A stretch of DNA of 64,000 bases from Saccharopolyspora indica (GCF_027853965.1 NZ_JAQGLB010000001.1:769226-833225), one strand, 5' to 3'; counted from the stretch's first letter, positions 40,075-48,408 are shown. Notes: generated by a model not told the origin, from the sequence alone. A program made the numbers and translations.

Positions 40075-40959
40075 TCACGTAAGCGTCTGCTGGATCTCGT
40101 TGTCACCGGCGGGCTTCGCGGTCAGCTGGGCCAGCAGTTCCAGGGTGTCGGCGGAGCTGGAGCCTTCCTCGGCCGTGACCACCACGATGGACTGGTCCGG
40201 TGCTCGGGGGATCTGGAGGCCCTGCTGGGTGATGGTCAGGTCGCCGACCAGCGGGTGGCGCAGCCGGAAGGCGTCGCCCTGGCAGGGTTTGACCCGGTGG
40301 TCGCCCCACAACGCGACGAACTCCGGGCACTTCACCGACAGCTCGCCGACCAGCGACGCCAGCAGCGCGTCATCGGGGTGGCGGCCCGCCGCCAGGCGGA
40401 GGCTGGCCACCAGGCCGCGCGCCTTGCGCTCCCAGTCCACGTAGAGCTCGCGGGTGTGCGGGTCCAGGAACAGCATCCGGGCCAGGTTCGGTCGCTCGCC
40501 GGGACGTTCCGGTGCCGTCGGGTCGATGTGCCCGGCGAGCAGGGCATGTCCCCGGGCAGTCCACGCCAGCACGTCCGATCGCCTGCCGACCAGCAGCGCG
40601 GGCATGTCCTTCAACGACTGCAGCAGCTCGCGGGTGAGCCCGTCGACGCGTTCGGCTGGTGGGCGTTTCTGCCGGTGGTGGCGCTGAACCGCGAGTTCCC
40701 GCAGGTGGGCGCGTTCGTGATCGTCCAGGCGCAGTGCGGTGGCCAGTGCGTCGAGCACACCGTCGGAGGCGTTAACCGACTGGTGCTGCTCCAGCCGGGT
40801 GTAGTAGGAGACGCTGACCCCGGCCAGCTGCGCGAGTTCCTCGCGGCGCAGCCCGGCGACCCGGCGGTGACCGGGCGGGGTGATCAGCCCGACGTCCTCG
40901 GGCCGCAGCCGCGCCCGCCGTGCCCGCAGGAACTCGCCGAGGAGCCCAGAACCGCTCAT
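40075..40959 (-). CDS. XRE-family regulator with MmyB-like ligand-binding domain
   Basis: Regulator of 294 residues: HTH_3/HipB-like domain (about 8-85; RREELAQLAGVSVSYYTRLEQHQSVNASDGVLDALATAL) followed by the MmyB-like ligand domain (about 100-290), with typical DVLAWTARGHALLAGHID and LYVDWERKARGLVASLRLAAGRHPDDALL. These actinobacterial proteins often bind fatty-acid-like ligands and control neighbouring oxidoreductases. Convergent with the recombinase. The divergent RidA operon starts 324 bases away and is a possible target. The ATG at 40959 precedes MSGSGLLGEFLRARR. Confidence 0.88.
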   Translation of the reverse strand: MSGSGLLGEFLRARRARLRPEDVGLITPPGHRRVAGLRREELAQLAGVSVSYYTRLEQHQSVNASDGVLDALATALRLDDHERAHLRELAVQRHHRQKRPPAERVDGLTRELLQSLKDMPALLVGRRSDVLAWTARGHALLAGHIDPTAPERPGERPNLARMLFLDPHTRELYVDWERKARGLVASLRLAAGRHPDDALLASLVGELSVKCPEFVALWGDHRVKPCQGDAFRLRHPLVGDLTITQQGLQIPRAPDQSIVVVTAEEGSSSADTLELLAQLTAKPAGDNEIQQTLT

Positions 40960-41283
40960 GGCTGTCCCGCCTCTCCGCGATTCACAGCGGTGGTCGCGCC
41001 CGGGATCCATCTCGCGTTTCGCGGTTCCCGTGGCTGGTTCGCGTCACGTTCCCCTGAGGTGCGGTCGAGTGGTGCTCGTGACCGTGGCGCAGAGCTGCTC
41101 ATGCTCACACTATGCCTTCCGCGCCGGTGGTGAACCTGACCCCGTCAGTGGTAGGCACGGCTTGAGCTGCGCGGTCACCTCGAGGTTCCCCAGTCACCGA
41201 AAAGTGCGTTCTTCCACGTCAGAGCACGCTCTCCTACGGTGTTCCAGTAACCGTCGGAGAGCACCACGAGGAGTACGCGCAGC
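40960..41283. promoter_or_regulatory. Divergent promoter region of XRE and RidA genes
   Basis: No gene in 324 bases. A near-perfect 13-bp dyad at 41228-41262 (listed separately) precedes the RidA gene. The XRE promoter is not obvious. Confidence 0.4.
41228..41262 (+). promoter_or_regulatory. Long dyad upstream of RidA gene
   Basis: Arms GCTCTCCTACGGT and ACCGTCGGAGAGC pair over 13 bp with one mismatch and a 9-base spacer, ending 21 bases before the start codon. It may be an operator for the XRE regulator or a leader hairpin. Confidence 0.5.
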
Positions 41284-41691
41284 ATGCCCATCACCTTGGT
41301 CAATCCCAACGGGCTCCCGGAGGTCGACGCCTACAAGCAGGTGTCGGTCGCGACGGGATCGAAGCTGGTCTTCATCGCCGGGCAGGTCGCATGGGACGCC
41401 GACGGTGCCACGGTCGGCGAGGGTGATCTGGCCGCGCAGGTCGAGCAGTGCTACCTCAACGTCGCCACCGCCCTGGCCGGAGTCGGCGCGTCCTTCCACG
41501 ACGTGGCCAAGCTGACCGTGCACGTCGTGGACTGGACTCCGGAGAAGATGCCCCAGTTCCTCGACGGTGTCTCCCGGGCCGCCGCGAAGCTGGGCAGCAC
41601 CCCGGTCCCACCGGGCACGCTGCTCGGAGCAGCGGCCCTGGACGTCCCCGAGCACCTCGTCGAGGTCGAGGCCATCGCGGTCCTCGGCTGA
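41284..41691 (+). CDS. RidA/YjgF-family protein
   Basis: Small trimeric enzyme (135 residues) of the RidA/YER057c/UK114 family, which hydrolyses reactive enamine/imine intermediates released by PLP enzymes. The N-terminal part (NPNGLPEVDAYKQVSVATGSKLVFIAGQVAWDADG) and the substrate region VEVEAIAVLG match. The exact active-site Arg of RidA is not obvious at its usual place, which suggests a Rid subgroup with other functions. It lies at the head of a plus-strand row that continues, after a hairpin, with a metallo-hydrolase and a carboxylesterase. Start ATG at 41284 after GAGGAG. Confidence 0.82.
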   Translation: MPITLVNPNGLPEVDAYKQVSVATGSKLVFIAGQVAWDADGATVGEGDLAAQVEQCYLNVATALAGVGASFHDVAKLTVHVVDWTPEKMPQFLDGVSRAAAKLGSTPVPPGTLLGAAALDVPEHLVEVEAIAVLG

Positions 41692-41699
41692 AAGCCGCT

Positions 41700-41738
41700 C
41701 CGGTCGTGCCTGCCACTGGCAGTGGTACGCACGACCGG
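41700..41738 (+). terminator. Hairpin after RidA gene
   Basis: Arms CCGGTCGTGC and GCACGACCGG enclose an inner CCACT/AGTGG stem. Likely terminator or attenuator; the next gene starts 69 bases later on the same strand. Confidence 0.6.
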
Positions 41739-41806
41739 GGCTGGTTCACCGGTGACCGCGGCGCGCAGGCTGGAGGAGATCCCCGACGAGAACCTCCGGA
41801 GCAGCC

Positions 41807-42709
41807 ATGCGTGAAATCGTGCTGGGTGATGTCACGGTCACCCGTGTCGTCGAGTACTACGGGCCGGTCGGGCTCTCGCCCGGCCAGTTCTTCCCCGACC
41901 TGCCCGCGCAGAGCTGGCGGGACCACGAGTCGTGGCTGGCGCCGGACTTCGTCGATCCCGCCGCCGACGTGTGCGTGTGCGCCGTCCAGACCTGGCTGCT
42001 GCGCAGCGAGGGCAGGACGATCCTGGTCGACACCGGCGTCGGCAACCACAAGGAACGGCCCAACGCACCGGTCTGGCACCAGCTCGACACCGACTTCCTC
42101 GGCGACCTCGCTCGCGCCGGGGTGCGGCCCGAGGACGTCGACCTGGTGGTCAACACCCACCTGCACGTCGACCACGTCGGCTGGAACACCCGGCTGCAGG
42201 ACGGCGAGTGGGTGCCGACCTTCCCCAACGCCACCTACCTGATGGCGCGCGCGGACTTCGACTTCTGGAACCCCGCCGACGGCCACGACCCGGCCCTGGG
42301 CAGCGGCAACGAGAACGTCTTCGCCGACAGCGTCGCCCCGGTGCACCGAGCGGGCCAGACCCTGCTGTGGGAGGACGAGCACGTCATCGACGGCAACCTG
42401 CGGCTGGTCCCAGCGCCGGGGCACACCCCCGGATCGTCGGTGCTGAGCCTGGATTCGGGCACCGACCGGGCGCTGTTCGTCGGGGACCTGATGCACACCG
42501 CGGCGCAGTTCGTCGAACCCGAGGCCAACAGCTGCTTCTGCGAGGACCCGGCCGCGGCCAGGGCCACCCGCCGCAGGCTGTTGGAGCAGGCCGCCGACAC
42601 CAAAAGCCTGGTGGTGCCCGCGCACCTCGGCGGGCACGGCGCGGCCGAAGTGGCGCGCGACGGCGAGAAGTTCGCCGTCCAGGCCTGGGCACCGTTCGAC
42701 CGGATCTGA
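41807..42709 (+). CDS. MBL-fold metallo-hydrolase
   Basis: Metallo-beta-lactamase-fold enzyme of 300 residues with the zinc motif HLHVDHVGW, a later His in APGHTPGS and the Asp in FVGDLMHT, followed by the terminal HLGGHG. The substrate-binding N-terminus contains a SPGQFFPDLPAQSW loop. Family members include lactonases (AHL lactonase, quorum quenching), glyoxalase II and many esterase-like hydrolases; the order and spacing of zinc ligands are nearest to the lactonase-like group. It is followed after 14 bases by a carboxylesterase on the same strand, so the pair may degrade an ester or lactone. Confidence 0.85.
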   Translation: MREIVLGDVTVTRVVEYYGPVGLSPGQFFPDLPAQSWRDHESWLAPDFVDPAADVCVCAVQTWLLRSEGRTILVDTGVGNHKERPNAPVWHQLDTDFLGDLARAGVRPEDVDLVVNTHLHVDHVGWNTRLQDGEWVPTFPNATYLMARADFDFWNPADGHDPALGSGNENVFADSVAPVHRAGQTLLWEDEHVIDGNLRLVPAPGHTPGSSVLSLDSGTDRALFVGDLMHTAAQFVEPEANSCFCEDPAAARATRRRLLEQAADTKSLVVPAHLGGHGAAEVARDGEKFAVQAWAPFDRI

Positions 42710-42723
42710 CAGGAGGACCACCC

Positions 42724-44160
42724 GTGTCCGAGTCCTTCGCGACCACCACCGCCGGAGCGGTCCGCGGCAGCACCCGCGGCGGTGTGCGGCGCTTCCTCGA
42801 CATCCCCTACGCCACCCCGCCCGGCCGGTTCGCCGCCCCGGTCCCGCATCCGGGCTGGGCAGGGGTCCGCGACGCCACCCGGCCCGGGCCGACCGCGCCG
42901 CAGCCGAGCCGGGACGGGTTCGCGGCGCTGGACATGACACCGTTCTTCGGCCCCGGATGGGTCCGCGGCGAGGATTTCCTCACCGCCAACGTCTGGGCCC
43001 CGCAGGACGCCCGGCGCCGACCGGTGATGGTGTTCGTGCACGGCGGCGGATTCATCTCCGGCTCGGCCCGTTCACCGCTCTACGACGGCACCGCTTTCGC
43101 CCGCGACGGCGTGGTGCTGGTGACGCTCAACTACCGGTTGGGCATCACCGGTTTCCTCGACGTGCCCGGTGCTGTGCGCAACCGCGGACTGCTCGACGTC
43201 ATCGCGGCCCTGCGGTGGGTGCAGGACAACGTCGACGCTTTCGGTGGCGATCCCGGCAACGTCACGCTGTTCGGCCAGTCCGCAGGTGCCACGCTGGTCT
43301 CCGCGCTGCTGGCCGCACCCGAGGCGAGAGGGCTGTTCCACCGCGCGATCGTGCAGAGCGGCAACGCACTCGGCGCGTTCTCACCAGAGCAGGCCGCGGT
43401 GGTGACCCGTGCCGCGGCTACCGCCCTCGGCGTCGAACCGAGCCTGGCCGGGTTCGATTCCGTGCCCGACGAACGGCTGGTGGAGATCATGCCCGGGCTC
43501 ACCGGCCTGGATCTGCAGACCGCGGGGGAGTTCGACCCGCTCGTCGGGCTCACCCCGTTCGACGTGGTGCTGGAGCGCCAGCCCGCCGACAGCGACCTGG
43601 CCGCGGTGGACCTGCTCGTGGGCTCCAACGCCGAGGAGGGCAACCTCTACCTCGCGCCGCAGGGCGATCTGATGGCCTCGACCACCGATGACCTCCGCGA
43701 ACTGGCCGCCCGGGTGCACCGCGACCCCGAAGCGCTGATCGCGGCCTACCGCGCGCAGCGGCCGGGTGCTGGTCACGGTGAACTGCGGTCGGCGATCCTC
43801 GGCGACGCCATGTTCACCGCAGGAGGGCGCAGGCTGGCCGAAGCCCACGGCAACGCGCACGTCTACGAGTTCGCCTGGCGTTCGTCCGCTGTGGACGGTC
43901 AGCTCGGCGCTGCGCACTCCGTCGAGCTCCCGTTCGTCTTCGGTCTGCTCGACCTGCCGGTGTTGCGCGGCCCGCAGGCGCTGCTCGGTCAGGACGAGCC
44001 ACCGGTGGCCTTGGCGAAGGAGATGCACGGGGCGTGGGTCTCCTTCGCGGCCACCGGTGATCCCGGCTGGCCCCGGTTCGGCTCGCGCGGCCGGATTCGG
44101 CGTTTCGACGCGGTTTCGGAGACCACCACAGCTCGTGATCTGTCCATGTGGCGACCCTGA
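42724..44160 (+). CDS. Type B carboxylesterase
   Basis: Alpha/beta hydrolase of 478 residues of the carboxylesterase/cholinesterase family. The N-terminal ESFATTTAGAVRG, the oxyanion region FVHGGGFISGS and the nucleophile Ser186 in FGQSAGATL are all present. The catalytic Glu region is VDLLVGSNAEEGN, with a Glu in the usual place, and the His is in AAHSVELPFVFG. No signal peptide, so it is cytoplasmic, unlike many family members. It hydrolyses carboxylic esters or carbamates. The GTG at 42724 has an AGGAGG-like site (GACAGGAGGACC). Its stop is followed within 5 bases by palindrome copy 3 and then a hairpin. Confidence 0.9.
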   Translation: MSESFATTTAGAVRGSTRGGVRRFLDIPYATPPGRFAAPVPHPGWAGVRDATRPGPTAPQPSRDGFAALDMTPFFGPGWVRGEDFLTANVWAPQDARRRPVMVFVHGGGFISGSARSPLYDGTAFARDGVVLVTLNYRLGITGFLDVPGAVRNRGLLDVIAALRWVQDNVDAFGGDPGNVTLFGQSAGATLVSALLAAPEARGLFHRAIVQSGNALGAFSPEQAAVVTRAAATALGVEPSLAGFDSVPDERLVEIMPGLTGLDLQTAGEFDPLVGLTPFDVVLERQPADSDLAAVDLLVGSNAEEGNLYLAPQGDLMASTTDDLRELAARVHRDPEALIAAYRAQRPGAGHGELRSAILGDAMFTAGGRRLAEAHGNAHVYEFAWRSSAVDGQLGAAHSVELPFVFGLLDLPVLRGPQALLGQDEPPVALAKEMHGAWVSFAATGDPGWPRFGSRGRIRRFDAVSETTTARDLSMWRP

Positions 44161-44168
44161 TCGTCTTC

Positions 44169-44179
44169 GTCACGGTGAC
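44169..44179. repeat. Palindrome copy 3 (GTCACGGTGAC)
   Basis: Extended TTCGTCACGGTGACGAAA starting 5 bases after the carboxylesterase stop; same element as copies at 33948 and 35408. Confidence 0.6.
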
Positions 44180-44185
44180 GAAACA

Positions 44186-44217
44186 GCCTGTGGTGGGGGA
44201 ACTCCCGCGCCACAGGC
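44186..44217. terminator. Terminator hairpin between convergent esterase and lipase
   Basis: GCCTGTGG and CCACAGGC arms with an inner GGGG/CTCCC pairing. It follows palindrome copy 3 and lies just before the lipase stop. Confidence 0.65.
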
Positions 44218-44222
44218 CATTG

Positions 44223-45194
44223 TCAGCGGGGGAGGTCGTCGCCCTTGTAGGTGGCGGCCTTGAAGGCGACCTTCAGCGGGGACCAGCCGTCCTTGGTGGT
44301 GTAAGGGCCACCGTCGGCGCCGTGGTGCCAGTAGCGCAGGCAGAAACCGCCTGCGCCGGTGAGCTGGCGCAGGTTGCCGTGGCTGACGTTCGGGTCCGAG
44401 CAGCCGGAGATGAAGGTCTCGTCGTAGCCGTACTTCTGGTGCGCGAAGTAGCCCTTGTCGATGCCGGAGTAGTACGAGACCGTCTCGTCCTCGATCGAGC
44501 CCACGAGGCTCCAGTCGATCCCGGCGGCCCACGGATCGTCCAGTCCGCGGTCACCTCGGCCCGGCGCGGACTCGTGCAGCTTCTCGATGAACCCGGAACC
44601 GCCTTCGTCCTTCGGGGTCATCTGGTTCCACTGCCGGGTGCACTTGTCGTTCGGGTCCGCGTCGGGGTTGCCGCACCCGTTGATCAGGCCCTGGTGCGGG
44701 GTGCCGAGGGTGACGACGTCCTCCACCGCCACCTTCGGCGGGAAGCCGCTCCAGCCCTCGCGCGTGCCCAGCACCGCGACGCGGGTGATCAGGCCGCCCA
44801 TCGAGTGCGCGACGATGTCGACCTCCTCGCCCTTGCTGGTGTACTTCTCGTAGATGTGGTTGGCGAAGTCCTTGGCGATGTCCTGGATGGGGCGCTCGCG
44901 GGTGGCCTTGCCATCGCCGATCACGTCGTCGCAGTAGTCCGCGTCGCCCGCGTAGTAGCCGATCGTGCGCATGGTGGAACGGTCCCGGCCGCCCGCGTCC
45001 TGGTAGTAGGCCAGCGCTTCGTCCCAGGTCGTGACGTTGCACTTGGTGGGCGGATCCGGGTTGTAGCCGTGCACCAGCAGCATCGTCTTCGGCTTGGCCG
45101 CCGGTGCTGCCGCCTGGACCGCCACCGGTGCGCTGAGGGCGAGCCCCGCGGCGGCGATCACGGCGGCCACTGCGCGCCATCGTCGGTTGATCAT
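44223..45194 (-). CDS. Secreted lipase/esterase (alpha/beta hydrolase)
   Basis: Exported protein of 323 residues: a basic N-region (MINRRWRA), a hydrophobic helix and a likely signal-peptidase site near APVAVQA-AAP. The mature part has LLVHGYNPDPPTKC, nucleophile elbow VAHSMGGL with the catalytic Ser, and TLGTPHQGLING. The His is probably in the RYWHHGADGG region. Six cysteines in the mature part could form three disulfides, as in extracellular Streptomyces-type lipases. It is convergent with the carboxylesterase and shares its terminator region. Confidence 0.87.
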   Translation of the reverse strand: MINRRWRAVAAVIAAAGLALSAPVAVQAAAPAAKPKTMLLVHGYNPDPPTKCNVTTWDEALAYYQDAGGRDRSTMRTIGYYAGDADYCDDVIGDGKATRERPIQDIAKDFANHIYEKYTSKGEEVDIVAHSMGGLITRVAVLGTREGWSGFPPKVAVEDVVTLGTPHQGLINGCGNPDADPNDKCTRQWNQMTPKDEGGSGFIEKLHESAPGRGDRGLDDPWAAGIDWSLVGSIEDETVSYYSGIDKGYFAHQKYGYDETFISGCSDPNVSHGNLRQLTGAGGFCLRYWHHGADGGPYTTKDGWSPLKVAFKAATYKGDDLPR

Positions 45195-45390
45195 CGAGCG
45201 CTCCCGTCGGTCGGCCTCAGCGGATCCCGGGCAGGGCGCACCTGGCCGGTCCGCCGACCCTAGGCACTCGAACCGGGCATTCGCGGACCAACGCGGTGGT
45301 TTCGCTCCACTCGGAGCAGCTGGTTGATCCGATCAGGCGAGCGGGGTCGGGCATCGCGTGCCGCATCGGCGGGGAAGTGCTGATCGCCGG

Positions 45391-45446
45391 TTGACGGTGA
45401 GCCGTGACCCGAATAGCGTGAACGCACGTTCATGAACAATCGTTCA
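45391..45446 (+). promoter_or_regulatory. Promoter with tandem TetR operators
   Basis: TTGACG (45391-45396) and TAGCGT (45414-45419) form a 17-base-spaced promoter. Immediately after are two contiguous 14-base dyads, TGAACGCACGTTCA (45419-45432) and TGAACAATCGTTCA (45433-45446), covering the start site. They are the likely operators of the TetR gene downstream. Confidence 0.72.
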
Positions 45447-45470
45447 CAACGATGGGATGGTGCGGTGCGC

Positions 45471-45872
45471 ATGACCAGGGACGCGGACAGGGCGGCGCTG
45501 GAACAGCTCGAGCAGCAGCAAGTGCGAGCGTGGGGCGCGGACGGGGCGGCGTTCGCCGCGACCTTCACCGAGGACGCCGACTTCGTCGACGTGATGGGCG
45601 GGCACCTGCACGGCCGTGCCGCCATCGCCGAGAGCCTGCAGCAGGGGTTCGACACCTTCATGGCCGGGACCCGGATGTCGGCTCCGCGGGAGCGCAGCGT
45701 GCAGTTCGTCTCGGCCGACCTGGCCGTGGTCATCAACAGCGGCAACTGCGTTCTGCAGCCCGGTGCGCGGGAATGCCGCACCGAGGACCTCTCCATCCAG
45801 ACCAAGGTCGCCGTCCGGCAGGATGGGCGGTGGTTGTTCCGGACCTTCCAGAACACCCGGATCCGCACGTGA
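45471..45872 (+). CDS. SnoaL-like / SgcJ-EcaC-family protein
   Basis: Small cone-fold protein (133 residues) of the SnoaL/NTF2-like superfamily: LEQQQVRAWGADGAAFAATFTEDADFVDVMGGHLHGRAAIAESLQQGFDTF and AVRQDGRWLFRTFQNTRI are typical. The SgcJ/EcaC subgroup is widespread and functionally obscure, often annotated as oxidoreductase. The ATG at 45471 is chosen because upstream starts would run through the operator. It is followed after 25 bases by the TetR gene, making a two-gene autoregulated operon. Confidence 0.8.
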   Translation: MTRDADRAALEQLEQQQVRAWGADGAAFAATFTEDADFVDVMGGHLHGRAAIAESLQQGFDTFMAGTRMSAPRERSVQFVSADLAVVINSGNCVLQPGARECRTEDLSIQTKVAVRQDGRWLFRTFQNTRIRT

Positions 45873-45897
45873 GATCCAGTCCGCGAGGGGAGAGCAG

Positions 45898-46521
45898 GTG
45901 CCGCGCACCGCAGCCGCGCTCCGGGACAGCAGCAGTCCCGATCTGCGCGATCACCTGATCGGCGTCGCCGAGCGGCTCATCGCCCAGCGCCGCACCGACA
46001 AGCTGACCGTGCGCGCCATCGCGCGGGAGGCGCAGGTCGCCGACGGAGTGCTCTACAACTACTTCACCGACAAGGAAGAGCTGCTCGCGCACGCGCTGCT
46101 GGCGCACATCGAAGCGGCCGAACGCGATCTGCCTGCTCCACCGCGGCCCGGCGAAGGCACGTTGGAGGCCAGCCTCGCCGGCTACCTCCGGCACATCCTC
46201 GACCTGCACGAGCGAATCCTGCCCGCGTTCGCCGGACTGCTGAGCCAGCCCAAGGTGCTGGCCCGGTTCAACGGCTGGCCCCGGTCGAAGAAGGGCGACG
46301 ACCTGCGCCAAACCCTGACCGCCTACCTCGACGCCGAACAACGGCACGGCCGCATCCGCGCGGGAACCGACACCGGGGCGGCAGCGGCGCTGCTCGTCGG
46401 AGCCTGCTACGAAGTCGTGCTGCCCCGCCTGCTGCAGCCCGCCGCGGACGAACCCCTCGACGTCGCCGCGGAGTTCCTGGACAGCATCGTCGCGACGATC
46501 CTCGGCGGCATCCGCGCCTGA
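45898..46521 (+). CDS. TetR-family transcriptional regulator
   Basis: Repressor of 207 residues with an N-terminal HTH (about 15-65; VAERLIAQRRTDKLTVRAIAREAQVADGVLYNYFTDKEELLAHALL) and a helical ligand-binding C-terminus including LPAFAGLLSQPKVLARFNGW. The GTG at 45898 has a GGGGAGAG site. The tandem dyads at the promoter of the operon it belongs to make autorepression very likely. It has no other obvious target nearby. Confidence 0.88.
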   Translation: MPRTAAALRDSSSPDLRDHLIGVAERLIAQRRTDKLTVRAIAREAQVADGVLYNYFTDKEELLAHALLAHIEAAERDLPAPPRPGEGTLEASLAGYLRHILDLHERILPAFAGLLSQPKVLARFNGWPRSKKGDDLRQTLTAYLDAEQRHGRIRAGTDTGAAAALLVGACYEVVLPRLLQPAADEPLDVAAEFLDSIVATILGGIRA

Positions 46522-46526
46522 AACCG

Positions 46527-46823
46527 TCAGCGCTTGCCGGTCTTGCGGCGGATCTTGATCTGGCGCATGTCGGTCGCCGCCACGCGCAGGACCTGGTGCG
46601 GGTGGCCGTGGGCCTCCAGTGCGGCCAGCGCGCGGCGGGTCGCCACCTTCTCGTCGTCGTCATCGCCGACGGGCACCTGGCAGCGGAAGGTGAACACCGA
46701 GACGCTCGCGTCGTGGGTGAAGGAGCCCGCTTCGGTGAACGCGGCACCGGAAGCGGCGCGCACCTGCTCGCGACCCGCTTCGCTGATGCCGTCGAACTTC
46801 CCGCGGATGGTCACTCGGAACAC
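46527..46823 (-). CDS. DUF6204-family small protein
   Basis: A 98-residue protein (MFRVTIRGKFDGISEAGREQ; SVFTFRCQVPVGDDDDEKV) that matches the recurrent actinobacterial DUF6204 pattern. Function is unknown. It is compact, charged and without signal or membrane segments. Its start overlaps the end of the TetR gene upstream by 13 bases, so the two are co-translated. Convergent with the preceding TetR gene. Confidence 0.72.
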   Translation of the reverse strand: MFRVTIRGKFDGISEAGREQVRAASGAAFTEAGSFTHDASVSVFTFRCQVPVGDDDDEKVATRRALAALEAHGHPHQVLRVAATDMRQIKIRRKTGKR

Positions 46824-47464
46824 GTCCGGTCCTCTCTGATGGCGTAGTCGAGCACGTTGTCGCCGAGCGCTTGCTCGATGGCCTCCAGCAGTCGCGAGGC
46901 CGCTTCGGCCAGCTCCTCGGGTTGTGCGCCCGCGGCCAGGCGCGCACCGAGCTCGGCGTAGACCAGCGAATGCAGGCCGCCGAGCTGGTGGGCCACCACG
47001 CGCGGCAGCGGATCTGCGGCGTCGGCACCGGTCTCCTCGGCGAGGACTTCGGCCAGCGCCTCGGTCATCTGCCCGCCCAGCGCCTCCAGGCGGGCCAGCA
47101 ACGTGGGCGCGGCGCGCATCATGGCCAGCACCGGGCCGAATCCCGGCGACAGGCCGAGCTTGCGGTCCCGCCGGGCCACCTCCGCGCGCAGCTGCTCCAG
47201 CACCGCCCCGGCCGCGGACTGCCCGGCCGGCCGGGCCCGCACGATGTCGGCGAGCCGCTGCGGGGAGGCCTCCTCGGGAGGCAGGACGAGATCTTCCTTG
47301 GTGGGGAAGTAGTTGTAGACGGTGTTGACCGACACCTCCGCCGCTTCGGCGACCTCGGCGATGGTGACCTGGTCGAAGCCCCGCCGCACGAACAGCGCGG
47401 TGGCCACCCCGCTGATGTGCTGCCGCGTCCGGCGCTTCTTGCGCTCCCGCAATCCCTCGGTCAC
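46811..47464 (-). CDS. TetR-family transcriptional regulator
   Basis: Repressor of 217 residues. HTH region TRQHISGVATALFVRRGFDQVTIAEVAEAAEVSVNTVYNYFPTKEDL, then a C-terminal dimerisation/ligand domain ending in IREDRTCSE. The GTG at 47464 starts MTEGLRERKKRRTRQ; the reading frame continues through the exporter gene but is not used. Two palindromes lie directly upstream, inside the 3' end of the exporter gene, so both genes are probably controlled by this protein. Its last 13 bases overlap the DUF6204 gene start. Confidence 0.88.
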   Translation of the reverse strand: MTEGLRERKKRRTRQHISGVATALFVRRGFDQVTIAEVAEAAEVSVNTVYNYFPTKEDLVLPPEEASPQRLADIVRARPAGQSAAGAVLEQLRAEVARRDRKLGLSPGFGPVLAMMRAAPTLLARLEALGGQMTEALAEVLAEETGADAADPLPRVVAHQLGGLHSLVYAELGARLAAGAQPEELAEAASRLLEAIEQALGDNVLDYAIREDRTCSE

Positions 47465-47467
47465 GAG

Positions 47468-47503
47468 AATGGACCCTACTCCATTTTTGGAGGCGACTCC
47501 AAA
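47468..47503. promoter_or_regulatory. Two dyads: TetR operators within the exporter 3' end
   Basis: AATGGACCCTACTCCATT (47468-47485) and TTTGGAGGCGACTCCAAA (47486-47503, perfect 7-base arms) are abutting. They lie just upstream of the TetR start and within the last codons of the exporter coding sequence. Confidence 0.65.
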
Positions 47504-48384
47504 TTGTTTCCGCGGCGCAGTCCCGAGGTGACGCTGATGGCGTTGGCGGCCACGATCGCCGCGATGCTCAACCACTGCACCACCTGCAGCGACTCGCCCA
47601 GCACCACCACGCCGACGCCTGCGGCCAGCACCGGGTTGACGCTCATGAAAACCCCGAACGCGGCAGCCGGAATCCGCCGCAACGCCAGCAGATCCACCAG
47701 GAACGGCACCGCCGAGGCCAGCAGGCCCGCACCCGCCGCGCACAGCAGAGCACCGGCGGTCGGCGGGTTGTGCAGCAGCACCAGCACGCCGACCGGCACG
47801 AACACCAGCCCGGAGATCCCGGCGGCCGCCGCCGAACCCTGCGCACCCGGCAGCTTTCGGCCCACCGCGCGGTTGAGCAGGATGTAACCGGCCCAGCACA
47901 CCGCCGCCAGCAGCGCCAACCCGATGCCGACGTAGTCGGTGCTGGGCTGCGGGCGGGTCAGCACCACCACCCCGGCCGCGGCGATCACCGCGCAGGCCAG
48001 GTCCAGCCTCCGCCGCGATCCGGCCAGCGCCACCGCCAGCGGCCCCAGGAACTCCAGCGTCACCGCCAACCCGAGCCCGATGCGGTCGATGGCGGCGTAG
48101 AGCGAGAGGTTCATCGTCGCGAACACCGCCGCCAGCGACAGCACCAGCCGCCACTGCGACAGCGTGAACGCCCGCAGTCGCGGCCGCCCGACACCCAGCA
48201 GCAGCACCGCGGCGATCCACTGCCGCACCGCCACCACCCCGGCCGGGCCGATCACCGGGAACGCCATCGATCCGATCGCCGCACCCAGCTGGTTGGACAA
48301 CCCGCTGCCGAGCAGCATCGCGAAACCCGCACCGCCACCGGCCTTCGCCGGGCCCTGCGCGGGAGCTGTCGTCGTGGTCTGCAT
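47476..48384 (-). CDS. EamA/RhtA-type exporter
   Basis: DMT-superfamily membrane protein of 302 residues with ten hydrophobic segments in two EamA halves. Resemblance to threonine/homoserine exporter RhtA is visible in VIGPAGVVAVRQWIAAVLLL and LAVTLEFLGPLAVALAGSRR, the latter a recurrent EamA-repeat motif. Export of amino acids or drugs is possible. The C-terminal codons (NLESPPKME) overlap operator palindromes for the TetR gene. It is divergent from a LysR-type regulator 68 bases away, a likely controller. Confidence 0.85.
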   Translation of the reverse strand: MQTTTTAPAQGPAKAGGGAGFAMLLGSGLSNQLGAAIGSMAFPVIGPAGVVAVRQWIAAVLLLGVGRPRLRAFTLSQWRLVLSLAAVFATMNLSLYAAIDRIGLGLAVTLEFLGPLAVALAGSRRRLDLACAVIAAAGVVVLTRPQPSTDYVGIGLALLAAVCWAGYILLNRAVGRKLPGAQGSAAAAGISGLVFVPVGVLVLLHNPPTAGALLCAAGAGLLASAVPFLVDLLALRRIPAAAFGVFMSVNPVLAAGVGVVVLGESLQVVQWLSIAAIVAANAISVTSGLRRGNNLESPPKME

Positions 48385-48408
48385 GCGGCGAGCCTGAGCG
48401 TTGCAGGC

